Positions 11,687 through 23,208 of a DNA stretch of 64,000 nucleotides are shown in pieces. The stretch comes from Parietaria judaica (Eukaryota; Streptophyta; Magnoliopsida; Rosales; Urticaceae). The stretch lies in contig OX940862.1 in NCBI GenBank assembly GCA_954871525.1, forward strand, positions 10,188,501 to 10,252,500, written 5' to 3'. A model generated the notes under the pieces. The model saw only the letters and a program-made list of their open reading frames with translations. It had not been told where the DNA came from and did no database searches. Position 1 is the first letter of the stretch; every line of letters begins with the position of its first letter. The position numbers were made by a program, and so were the translations under genes.

Positions 11687-14138
11687 ATTATGATAAATAT
11701 AAAAACCAAGCAAATGGGTGTTAAACAAATCTATAAATTTAATAAACAAGTATCACTAATTTCCCACTTCACCATAAGAGGGATGTTGGTCATTGAACAA
11801 GATAATATTTATTATGGTGAATATTCCTATTTTTTTTAATAAGTAACATTATAATATTAACTTAGAATATATGTAACTTGATCAACCCATCAAAAGATAT
11901 ACGACTAAGAGCTTGATCATTTGGTTTTCGTATCTTCATAAAACGATTTATTCCAATTAAACAAATCTCTCTTGAAATTGATAAATCTGTTGATCAGATC
12001 CTTAGCAATAGTAATGGATCTTCCATATCTCTTAATCAGATCATAAGAAAAGCAATCTCTAAGCAAACCTTCAATCGTTGTAAATCGAACACCACAATCA
12101 ACGAAAATAAAGAGATTTACAGACATAAATTTACGTCAAAATTCAATTAAAGAAAAATAGTGTAAAGAGAAAATTGTATGATTGAAAATATAGCTTCAGA
12201 GATGAAGAGCAATCGCCGGGAAAAAAATAACGGTAGAATAGCCCACAAAACTTCTAGCGGTGTGCTTCGGAGTTCGGCCTATCAGTTGGATCCCTCCAAT
12301 CAATGACATTTCCAAGTTACACATTTTGAGGGACAAAATATTGCAGGACGTCATACTAAATAAGCATAATTAGAAATTTTTTAATTTGAGATTAAATGAA
12401 AGAAAAAATTAAAAAATAATAATTAAAACTTTAAATTCATTTTAAACGTCTAGATGTTCTACATCCATTTGGGGTTGCATGTGTGTTTCCGCCCCTGCCT
12501 CCAAATCTCTCTTAGAATTTTTTTTAAAATATCCGATAAATTTATGTCGCACCATAAAACTTCATAAGATTGAGAAAAAAAAAAGAAGAGAGAAACAAGA
12601 TTATAAACTCAAACTGTCAAACATAAACAAAGAAAAAACATCAGAGTTTCTCTAGTTTCCTACATGTTATATATGTCTATTCATTAAGTTATGCGACTAG
12701 AGCTAACATATCTGTAGATTGGAAAGTCGACATTTTACACGCCAATGTACGATATTGAAGTATCCTTATTGAGTTCTGTGACCCTCTGGTAAAGCCTGTA
12801 TTTACAAGGGAACAATGTTATTTTTATTTTATTATATTTAATTCTCTTTACTATCTTTATGGGAGTGGGGTCTCCATGACTGAATCTCATGAATAATATT
12901 TAATGTGATGGATAATATTTAATTGGCAAATGCTTCAGTTTTGCAGCATGAGGTTGAGTCATGCCTTTGTACTCCCAAAGGGTACATGTTGCCCCATGTG
13001 AAGAGTTGACAGCTTCTTCCAATTTCTTAATCCATAATTTATTTAATTTCAACTTAGTAATTGCTAATTTATGATTATTAGGTGGTGATCAATGATCATT
13101 ATATTGATTATCACGTATAATGATTATTGCTGTAAATTAAATTGTTTGAATAGGACTTAATTAGCTAAAAAAAGACTCTATAATTATTATTAGTGTCAAT
13201 TATATTTATAATCAATGACATATACATTGACATATTTTTTATATTTGTATCGATATATACAACTGAGTTTCTTGATCATGTAAAGTTGGCAATATCTTAT
13301 AATTTTATTCAAATTACTTGCAAAGATAATGCCCTTTACTTTGTTAATCATACACAATTTTATATCTATACTATATTCTATAACATATAAAGAATTATAA
13401 AGCTTTCTCTTGTTATATATTATAATATACATAATGCATTTAGGTTAATCTATATTTTCTTTCAATTATTAAAAAATAATTTATATAGATAATTTTCTAA
13501 CTTTGACGTTGTTTTGGAGAGAAGGTCTAAAATTCGATTAAAATATTAAAATTTAGGATGATGTATAATTTTGTAATAGATTTGATATACGAGGGTAAAA
13601 ATTATATAATATTGATAAAACTTGGGGGCAAAGATGCAATATATTGAGGAATTCTTTGATGTATTATTAACAAGTCATTTTTTACATACCATGATTATTA
13701 TAAGATCAACTTAAAATTTTATTTCCTAAATTGTAGGTCGTATATAACATAGTATTTCACTTAAATGATGGTCCTTCATAATACATGTCACATTACTATG
13801 AAATTCTAGCTAGTGTTTTTTTCATTGTTTATTTAATTAAAATTTATAGACAGCTTTAAAGTACTCCTGATATCAATCATAAATATATTATTAATTACAA
13901 CTTATTAAGATAGCAAATGCCATTGGCATTACTTATTAATAATTACTACAATTTATTACACACTAATATATGATACACCACATTCATTTACCATCAACTT
14001 TATTAAAAACACCCATCATATCCACACACAAAAAAAAACACCCATCGTAACAAAACAATTAAGGACACAGACATTGCAGGTGGTTAAGTAACTGTCAGTT
14101 AATCCTATCAATTATTATTCCATGAATGTGGTGGCTTC

Positions 14139-14192
<54 letters not shown>
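14139..14192. repeat. (TAA)n microsatellite
   Basis: About eighteen consecutive TAA/ATA units without interruption. Simple-sequence repeat in intergenic DNA. Confidence 0.97.
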
Positions 14193-14193
<1 letters not shown>

Positions 14194-14335
14194 TGAAATA
14201 ATAATTATGTTCTTCTTCTTGGGGTTGGGAATTGAGAGTACTACTATGGGACCATTGTCCTTCAATAAAGTTGCATGCAATTGCTAGTAGATGCCTCCGT
14301 TTTCTGTTGGGTGTCCATGGCTATTATCAATAATA

Positions 14336-14337
<2 letters not shown>

Positions 14338-14366
<29 letters not shown>
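14338..14366. repeat. (TA)n microsatellite
   Basis: Uninterrupted TA dinucleotide run in the intergenic spacer. Confidence 0.95.
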
Positions 14367-14369
<3 letters not shown>

Positions 14370-16011
14370 GTATGAAGTATGAATTAGTACATGGGTGTCA
14401 TATCCATGTGGATTGGCTGTTCATGTTGTACCAAAGCAAAGCAAAGCAAAATACAAAAAGGAAATTAAATTAATTTTATTCACCAAGAGAAATTGGTTCC
14501 ATAATTCCAAGAAGAACTTGGTGAAGGAAGCTTTCTGAGAAAAGCCAAAAAAATGGTGGAACCACCTCTTTATGTATTAGAGACAAATCTCACTTATGTT
14601 GTGGATCAAAAATGTTGGTTGATTAGGGTAACATGAATAGTTTTTGGGACTATAACTGTCAGTGCATGCACATAGAGCCACTCTTTCTATACATTATTAT
14701 TTTATTAGATCTTAAGATACTTGAAAATAAGAGCATACTCGAAAAAAAGCTCGTGTTAACCTTATTTCGATCAATGGCAGAATCAAGATTTAGCCTTATC
14801 ATTGGGAGTGAAAATGGAAGTTTAGCTCTTAATTTTTTAAAACTTGATACTAGAAAGGGGTTAAAAAAACGAAAGGTGTTAAAAACTGGAAAGGTTGGTG
14901 TTTTTTTTTTATAATTATTTTTAGTTAAAGATGGAGGCATGAAATCTCATTAAGCGAACTAGTATCCCAATTAGGTTGGCACCCAAGCAACGCAAAGTAA
15001 GAATCGGGGCTCGGAATAATATAAATGAAAATATCAAAGATGACAAAGAAAACCGAGAGAACTATCTAAACCTAAAGTTCTCTCTCGAACAAATGTCATC
15101 GTTTACAAAAGACGAAATAAAATCCGAATGTAAAGGTTGTGTATTTGTGAGTTTGATTGACAAAACTGATTGTCAATCATCCATTATTACTTTAAAATAT
15201 TTGTTGAAGTGAGTAGACATCATTTATCTCAAGATTTCTTGTCACTCTCCAAGTCCATCAGTTCACCATTGTGGAATGAAGCCTCCATCAAGCAATGAAA
15301 GATTATTCATACCAAAACTTATTGATATTAAAGAGTCCACAATATTGTAATCAAAATATAAGAGACTGAGTGTTGGACAATTACAACTAAAGACAATATC
15401 TAGTGTTAATTTCACTAGACTTTTAGAGATCTTGGATTCAATACATATATAATTTTAGTCATTAGTGTCAATTTATCTTATATTTGAAATATAACTTGTA
15501 ATTTTGATCAATAATACTACTTTAGTAAAAAAAAAAAATCACTAATTTACGAAGACCGTACTATATATACGCCCTCTAACGATTATAACATTGTGATTTT
15601 TTAGACCTTCAAGGTTACTTTCTTTCATCATTATTAAGTCCGATCCGCAAAGCATGCATGGTGATATAGTAAATAAAATTATACTCTATAGATCAGATAT
15701 ATAGAGCAAAAGTACATTTTCCACGTATGAGAAAAATGCCATCTCTTTTTACTATAGCAACATGTACACGCATTACTCGTTATAGAAATTAAAGAAAAAT
15801 TTACTTGAAAATTAATTACTAAAATTTTCAGTTAAAAGTTTAACAGTTTACTCCTTGAAGAAAAGTAATAACTAAATATGTTTATTACTCGTTAAATTTC
15901 CACACAATTTACTTGCTATGAAATTTCCGAATTAAAAAGTTTATATTCTTTCGAGTTCATATTTTATCTCTTTAATCCATGGAAGGAATAAAATCATAAG
16001 AACAATCTAAT

Positions 16012-16016
<5 letters not shown>

Positions 16017-16052
<36 letters not shown>
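16017..16052. repeat. (TA)n microsatellite
   Basis: Uninterrupted TA run of about 18 units in the intergenic spacer. Confidence 0.95.
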
Positions 16053-16055
<3 letters not shown>

Positions 16056-17929
16056 TATAATTATGTGCTGGTGTGAGATTATCGACCAAATACGTAGTTA
16101 CGTACTAATTATAGCTTTGATTTTTCTTTGTTTATATTTCCATGGATAAATAAACATCATGCTCAAGCAACTACGAGATCGCAAAGACATTATTGTCGGA
16201 ATATATAGATCATTGTGTCATCCATATTATGAAGAGAATAATATTGATAGCTGTAACTCAAGTGTATTGTTTCGTCTCTTCTTCCCCAAACGCACATGCA
16301 CTATTGACCCTCTCAATCATTGAAACCCTAAATTAATAATGTTATTTACTTTTAATAAATTAGTTTATTAAGTGATGTCTTCAAAAGATTTGATCTCCAC
16401 ACATTCTTAGAAAATTTATTGCCAAGTTTTCATATATCGAATATTTGACAAATTAAGGAGTTCAAGCTAATTTACCAAGGGCTAAATTAACTACTCATAA
16501 TTGCCTCTAGAAGTTAAGTAGAAAAATCATTTGTGCAAAGTAATCATATGATAGTAACTAAATGCACATACGAAGGAGTACTATGTTATAAACTCAATAA
16601 AAAAATTAGCGTTATTTAAATCTTCTTAACTTAGGGAAAAAATGAACGTATAATAATACTTTGATAAGTTGAATTTATTAATAAGATTCCTATATATATA
16701 TACATGCGCGTGAAAAATATTGAACCAAGATTAGAATATAATTCTACAATATTTTTTTTTTGGCTTACGTTTGTTCTATCTACCTACACGTGCGAAGTCA
16801 ACTATATTGTAATTAACTTCCAATATCCAATTTTAATATGTATTAGTATTTTTGTCCTATCTAGATGTACATAATAATTCATAGATAGACGTTTATATAT
16901 TAATATAAATTTCTACGTATTCACGCATGTGTTAACTATACATATAAAGATAGTCTAATTTGGAAAGAACGTGTAATATAATATGAATACTATGGTTACT
17001 AGACAATGAATTTAAAAGGTGTCAAAACTTACGTAAAAAATATTTTAAATGATATTTAGTAGAATTGTATTGGTCAACTATTGCAACCTTTATTATTTAT
17101 ATTATTATATAAATTTTTTTCCTGGGGGTCTATATATATATATGCAATTATAGTATAAATAACATTTACATTAAAATATTTAATTCATACATTTTATTAG
17201 TAAATGTGCATTGATCTCTCTCTCAGTCTTTTACTTTAAAATGGTCGCTTTTGGTATGGTGTCGTTTTGTGTGGAACGTTCGAATAAAAGCATTGTGTCG
17301 ATCGCTAAGGGTAGTGATTAATTTGTTATTTTATTGTGTTTGTGTTATGTTTGGTCTTCAACCTTAACGGTTTATTAATTAAATATATGTGTTGTGTCGC
17401 TTCATCAGAACACAATTCATGTCGTTTTAGATATAAGGTATGTCTTATTTTAATTTGAAGTGTTTCATTCGATCGGTTCTATGGGCATTATATAATTATA
17501 TAATTGTACGAAATGTCCATTATATAATTAGCATTAGTTAGGATTAGACTCCATTTTTATGATACAGTAGATAATCATAGTAAAAAGTGGTTATAAAAAC
17601 ACATCATAAACACGTACGGCACGAGATTATAAGAATAGCCGAAATTAATTACACGAAGATAACTTTTTATCAGTTTTAAGCTTGAAAATCATTGATTGAC
17701 TGATGTGGAATTTAGTTCGATAATAAAGAACGGATCAAAGACAACTATGCGGTTTTGAGCGTGAAAATCGGTTGCAAGAATCGGCTTATGTGTTCGCTAT
17801 ATATGTAATATATGACTAATGATTACTGATTACAGATTGTGTGATTAATCGAGAAAATGTCGTTAAGACTATTGAAAAATTTATGACAGTGTTTAACCTG
17901 TGCTTGAAGATTCTAACACTTTCAACAAG

Positions 17930-18490
17930 ACCAAAACGACACCGTTTTGGCAAATATGTGTACATCATACAGACGACAGAAAAATTGGAACAAAAACGAC
18001 AAGTTCTAAAAATGATAGAATATGGAACTATCAAACCAAACGGAAATTTGAGAGTATAAATACGAAAAAGTACTATAGAAACTATAAATAAAAGCAAGAA
18101 AGAAGATAGAAAATTGAAACCATAAAAAACGACAGATGCTATCAGCATCTGAAGTAAAACCATGAAACGACAAAATTATAGAAACGACATAAAAATGAAA
18201 CAAAAACAGAGAATTAAAGAGCATTAAGAAAAGTACATAAACTGATATAAGGAAGAAGAAAAGACAAAGAACAAAGGACGATTAAAACGACTAAAAGAAT
18301 TTTGAAAGAAATGAAAAAAGAAAAACTCTTTAAAAGACGCATGCTCAAGCGAAAGAAAGAAAATTAAAAATTGGAAAATTGAAATTATAAAAATATTTTT
18401 AAAAAACGTCAAGTATCTGAATTACAAAATGATAAAACGACATAACTGAAAGGCGATAAACCGACAAAAGACTCTTGAAACGACAAGAAA
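17930..18490. repeat. A-rich stretch with repeated AAACGAC motif
   Basis: The heptamer AAACGAC occurs about eight times on the plus strand within 560 bases (first near 17936, last near 18478), in an A-rich, C-poor background. The reverse complement GTCGTTT appears upstream near 17255 and 17421. The first copy is part of AAACGACACCGTTTT, a near-palindrome. Not coding; whether this is a decayed array or compositional bias is unclear. Confidence 0.5.
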
Positions 18491-18690
18491 AAACACAGCA
18501 CGAGAAAATGTGTTGAAATGATAAACGAGATCTTTTTCCTCATGATCATAAAATATAAATTGAAATGATTCCTCAATGGCTCGATAATCTAATATGATGA
18601 TTTTGTAAGGTGACCAATTAATTAACAAAACCTTCGATTAAGTTGTGTGTTCTGCATAAACTAACATCTCTTGTCATTTTTAATGTGTAC

Positions 18691-18947
18691 GAGGCGCTAT
18701 CCAAAGCAAAACGGTTACGAGAACTTGTACAGGAAACTAAAGTTCAAGAGGTAAAAGTGAACGGAATAACAAATTTCAGGGAGCTATGCTGCAATTATAA
18801 TAATTTTGTTGGATATTTTTCAGTGGACTAAAATTAACATTTTTTAAAATATTTTATGTATTTTTGTTATATTTCAGAGACACTACCCAAAGCAAAACGT
18901 TAATGGGCATTTCTACTAGGTACAAACGTTCAAGAGGTAATAGTGAA
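18691..18947 (+). repeat. Diverged direct duplication, two copies of about 72 bp
   Basis: Copies at 18691-18762 and 18877-18947 share the blocks CCAAAGCAAAACG, GTTCAAGAGGTAA and AGTGAAC in the same order, 186 bases apart. The reading frames are broken in both copies, so this looks like repeat-derived DNA rather than exons. Confidence 0.6.
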
Positions 18948-19079
18948 CCGAAGAGCAAAGTTCAAGGGCGATTCCGGAAATTAACCTTTTGCCAAAAATT
19001 AAATTATGATAAATTACTCTATGTCTCAAGAAAAATTTCTAAGTTTAATGTATAGTATCACATGTTCTCAAACTACGAA

Positions 19080-19870
19080 ATGGAAATATATATACAGTGA
19101 CGAAGTCACTAAGGCCAACAGGGGGCAATTGTCCCTACTTGATAGCTCTAGCCCATTTTAGCTTCCTACTTTAACTATATTTATTGGAAAATATCGTAGT
19201 TAAATTAAAATTGAGATAACATTGAGTGGGTCAAAATGTCGAACACTCGAGATGAACGCTCTATCCAATTATCGGAATTTGTTCCGACGTTTGAACGTTA
19301 TTTAAAACAGTCATATTGATTATGTCCGTTATCAAATATTGAATTTAACTTATTACGTTTCGAATTAATTGCAATTCATTATTAGCTGTTATAGAATTAA
19401 TTGAATATTAATTCTTTGTCTCCCTTCCGTATCTATAAATTGAGGTGACCACGACCCTAATCGACACACCGATTGCAAAACCGTCTTCTGAAAACTCTCT
19501 AGATACTTTGAATCCGCTTCTCATTTTTTTTGTTCCGCGGATTCGATCTTTTATGCTTTCCAATGTTTTCTTGTCGTGAGTCTTTCGGTAACGGAGTTCA
19601 AGAATTTTCAGTTCGCCGGTGGACTTCGAAGTGCTACGAAGTACTCCGCGGTTATCCGTTATATCCTGGGAAGCTATCGTCTAGCGAACCTCAAACACGT
19701 AGAGGGGGCAAATCAAGCTTTAAGGAAAGCGTTCAACGCGTCTCGCGAACCGCTAACAGTTTTCTCTTTTACAGGATATCAAGAACATTTTCCGAATCAA
19801 AACGACAAGCCGATACTCGTCGATCCAAGAACACATCGATATGTAACATCGAATTTTTTCACGACTAATT
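19080..19870 (+). mobile_element. Possible retrotransposon (LTR-like) fragment
   Basis: A TATAAATT box at about 19434 is followed by a less AT-rich leader-like stretch (CGACACACCG, TCTTCTG, TTCCGCGGATTCG) and then a 200-base region (19605-19810) whose parts recur in diverged form at 30190-30440. The TATA box, leader and dispersed recurrence suggest a retroelement LTR/leader remnant. I see no polymerase or gag motifs and cannot fix the boundaries. Confidence 0.3.
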
Positions 19871-20382
19871 TATTATTATTCGTTTCTCATGTATTATCAT
19901 CATCTATAGAAATTATATCTAACAATATTTTTATTCTAAAAAGACAGGTATTTTTCTATCTCTTCGATTCCTCTCACAGATTCTCTCTCTTAAACGCATC
20001 GCATTAAACTTTCTCTCAATTATATATACCCCTTGTTTTTGCCTTGAATTACAGGCTAGGTATTCTTATTAAGTTTTAAATTATTTAAAAAGTGTTATTT
20101 TTTTTCCCTTCTATTTTTCTCTAATTTCACTTGAATGTTCCACGCCATTTTATTTTCTTCTATCTTGTTTACTTAGGACTTTGGAGGATAAAGCATTTTA
20201 AAAACCGGTAATACGAGTGTATTCTTGACCAATGGTAATCTTCTGAAAAATAAAATAAAATTGAGACATAATAAAAAGAACTACAAAATAAAAGTAATAA
20301 ACCATATCAAAGGTACATAAATATATAGTTTGAGCAATAAATAGCTTGATCTTGCTCTTAAATAAGTTCCTCATATCTCTAA

Positions 20383-21468
20383 TCAAGCTCTTGTGCTTCC
20401 TCGAAATCTATCAATCAAAATAGAGGTATGGCATTTCGGGCACTTTGGTTCCCTCTCCGACACCATTACATATAAGTAGCAATTAGCACACCCCATAAGC
20501 ACTAATGATGCCACTCCCCGCAGGTCGCCAGCTTCGCAGAACACCGTGCAATCGGGCTCCCGGCACTTCGAGTTCGCATCCAACGGTGGACATGAAGCCG
20601 GGTTCTCCGATGATATCGTTGTCGTCGAAGAGTTTGACTGACTTTCTTGTGGTGAGGAGTTGTAATATTGCTTGGGATTTGGCAGTGTTGACAATCTAAG
20701 CTCCAAATCTAACCCTTGATTAGTGAGAGATAATTCTTCGCTAAGTGCCATCTTCTTTAGGGTTTGATTCCCTGTGTCACCTTGACATCTCTTACCAAAC
20801 TTCAACATGGATTTGAAAAGAAAAATAATTAATTAGGTCACTATGATATGAGTTGGTGTGTAAAAAAACAATAACAATATCACATGTATCTTATATCTTC
20901 AAGTACTCCAAAGTTCGAGCCTCGTGACAATCAATAATAAACATCAATATTGAATAAGCATTAAACATAACTAAACAAGCTCAATGGAACACTACATATA
21001 TATATATATATATATAAGAGCCGGAATCCGCTAACTAATCGACAAAAATCCAAAATCGCACACCGGATTCGCAATTACGCCTCCCGTCGTTACTTATGTA
21101 ACCGAACAATAAATTGAATTAATATCATTCATTGTACACTTGATGGCCTTTTTATCACCAATTAAATTCATAATTTATTTGTTAATAAATAAATAAGATT
21201 TCCATTATATTGAAAGCTAGCCAAACTTCAACTAGGATATGAAGAAAAATAAGTCGTTGAAATTAAACGAATAATAATTTTCACTTGCCTTGTTAATGAT
21301 TGGAAGATGAAGAATCTGACTGGGATTATCAGTCTCTGGAATCACACTCCTATTAAGATCGAACGATTTGTGCAATTCTCTGCGAAATAATCGTTCCATT
21401 TCTACTCGAAATTTCATGTTTAGCTCTTCACTCTCCACTGATTTTGGTGAGTGTTGATGAGACGCCAT
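20383..21468 (-). CDS. GIR-like EAR-motif protein with C-terminal zinc-ribbon-like CxxC pairs
   Basis: Two-exon model: exon 1 21468-21289 (60 codons from MASHQHSPKS to LPIINK), intron 21288-20800, exon 2 20799-20383; 198 aa. Exon 2 resumes in frame (FGKRCQGDTG), after a T-rich tract and AG. The donor is AAG|GCAAGT, so the intron would be GC-AG. Exon 2 contains an LxLxL EAR repressor motif (LDLELRL, about residues 90-96), a Ser-rich linker, then GCANCYLYVMVSEREPKCPKC (C164, C167, C180, C183). The last block is the signature of GL2-INTERACTING REPRESSOR 1/2 proteins, nuclear co-repressors that recruit TOPLESS and affect root-hair patterning (family knowledge). The N-terminal 60 residues match nothing I recall. 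Without splicing, exon 2 alone could start at 20808 or at the internal ATG of MALSEELS. Family call good; exon 1 inferred. Confidence 0.72.
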
Positions 21469-23208
21469 GGAAGCTGCGCTAAGTTGCTGATGAACCCTAG
21501 TGAAGATACAGATCATATATATACAGATATATATGTGCATATATGTAAATATGTATATATGGAATTCGTCGCATATAGACTATACAGTCCACGCGTTTAA
21601 CGTTCGAAGAAGTGTAGTAACGCTGATAATTATGATACACTTTTTTTTTTTTTTATAATTATAAATACATGAATTATCAGTGTTTAAAACTTTTAAGCAG
21701 AAATAATACGATCAATGATATATTAAAAGGTTTAACAACAACGGCATAAGTATTCAAAATTTTGGTTTTCGTTGGGGTATCGAGTCAATATTCTTTTTCA
21801 TGGTCAAAGTTCATAATTTTTGCTGTCTTGTTTCGATCACCATAATTCCGTCTACTTTTATTTATTTAACAAAACTATATCTCTCTCGAAACTGACACAT
21901 TTCCAAGACTTAAATATACATCCGGAATTTCGGTTGAATCATAAAAAAAAATGGACATAAATTTACCGAGAATTAAGAAAAATAGTAAACATTAAAAGTT
22001 TTGACCGTTTAAAAATTAGGTTTATGCTAAAAAGATAGAATCATTAGGTACTTATGTTACTATTAACCCTAAATAAATAATTAGTACAGGATTGGAGCTC
22101 CACGTATAAGGCCATGCATGAACAATGAGACATTTGATAAAATGGTTTTTGAATACAAGTGTCTCTATTGTTTTTATTTATTTTTTATGGAAATAAATGT
22201 ATATTTAGTAACTGTTGTTATTAAATGGGCAAATAGAAATGCAACGAATCGGTTTGAAGAGTCTTTGGATTTATTGAGAAAACGAGGAAGAATAAAACTG
22301 ACTGGTCATAAATTGTTTGAACAGATTTGAATTAATCATGTATATATTAATATGTGTGAATAAATAAGGCATTAATTATTTGGATGTTTATTAATGAATT
22401 CAAACGATAAGGCACGCTATAAATGTGTCATTTATGTGGGAAACGACAAACAATTTGGACACGAGAAACTTTCAAGACTGATAAAAGCTTATAAACAAAT
22501 GATAATCATCGGAAATATATAATCTGATATACACACATATTATGTGTTTATTTAGGGTGAATTAACGAATTCAACTTATGAACTATAAATACTAGATTAT
22601 TGTAAAATTTAACAATGTCTCAAAACATATAGTTACATTAAAATAGAGAACAACGACGAACAACATCACACGGACACACTCACGCTCAGTCAAAACTCGA
22701 AAGAGAAGGATTCGTTTCGCTCTTTCTCTTTCTTATTAATTTTTAAATATTTTTTATTAAAATATTAAATTATAATTATAATGTAATAAGCCGCTCCCAA
22801 ATAATGTTGAAATCACAAAAAACTTATTAAATTATAGAAAAATCATTAATTTAATAAGTCGACCTTGAATTGAAATAAATAAAAGAAAATATATAATATT
22901 ATTAAAATGATTCATTTATCAACTTCTGCAGTATATTTTATCTCCCAATTACCAACGATTGTCGTCACATTACTGGTTCTGATATTGGTGTCGTATGACG
23001 CAAATACGTCGTTTTCCAAGGAATTAGATCGTTAGCCTTGCTTAAATTTCTATACGAGTCAAGTGACCATGCTAATTCTCTTCATAGAATTTGAGTTAGA
23101 ATTTAAAAAGAACTGTTTCATTTTGTTTTGTCTTGCTTAAGAACCACGTTATCGATTTGCTATACAGGATACACCATAAAAATCAATAATATAATTAATT
23201 AGAGCCTC
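21469..23208. other. Intergenic spacer between GIR-like and PPR4 genes
   Basis: AT-rich spacer covering the promoter side of the GIR-like gene and the 3' side of PPR4. No coding region is supportable; the frame at 22118-22330 has no recognisable content. Around 21735-21900 the sequence resembles one arm of a decayed TIR element (ACGGCATAAGTAT), without a visible partner. Confidence 0.5.

Larger units (their letters stand above)
10701..20382. other. Long gene-poor spacer with transposon relics
   Basis: Nearly 10 kb with no gene I can support. It holds one TIR element (11286-11686), TAA and TA microsatellites, a stretch rich in AAACGAC (17930-18490), a diverged direct duplication (18691-18947), and a retrotransposon-like segment around 19080-19870. 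Short open frames, such as those at 14633-14914, 14976-15212 and 19576-20007, resemble nothing I recognise. Confidence 0.55.

Noticed and set aside
19576..20007. 143-aa open frame with GGLRSATKYSAV and HVEGANQALRKAF
   Set aside because: Looks protein-like for about 90 residues but falls into T-rich sequence, and a related segment at 30.2 kb is full of stops; treated as part of a possible retroelement rather than a gene.
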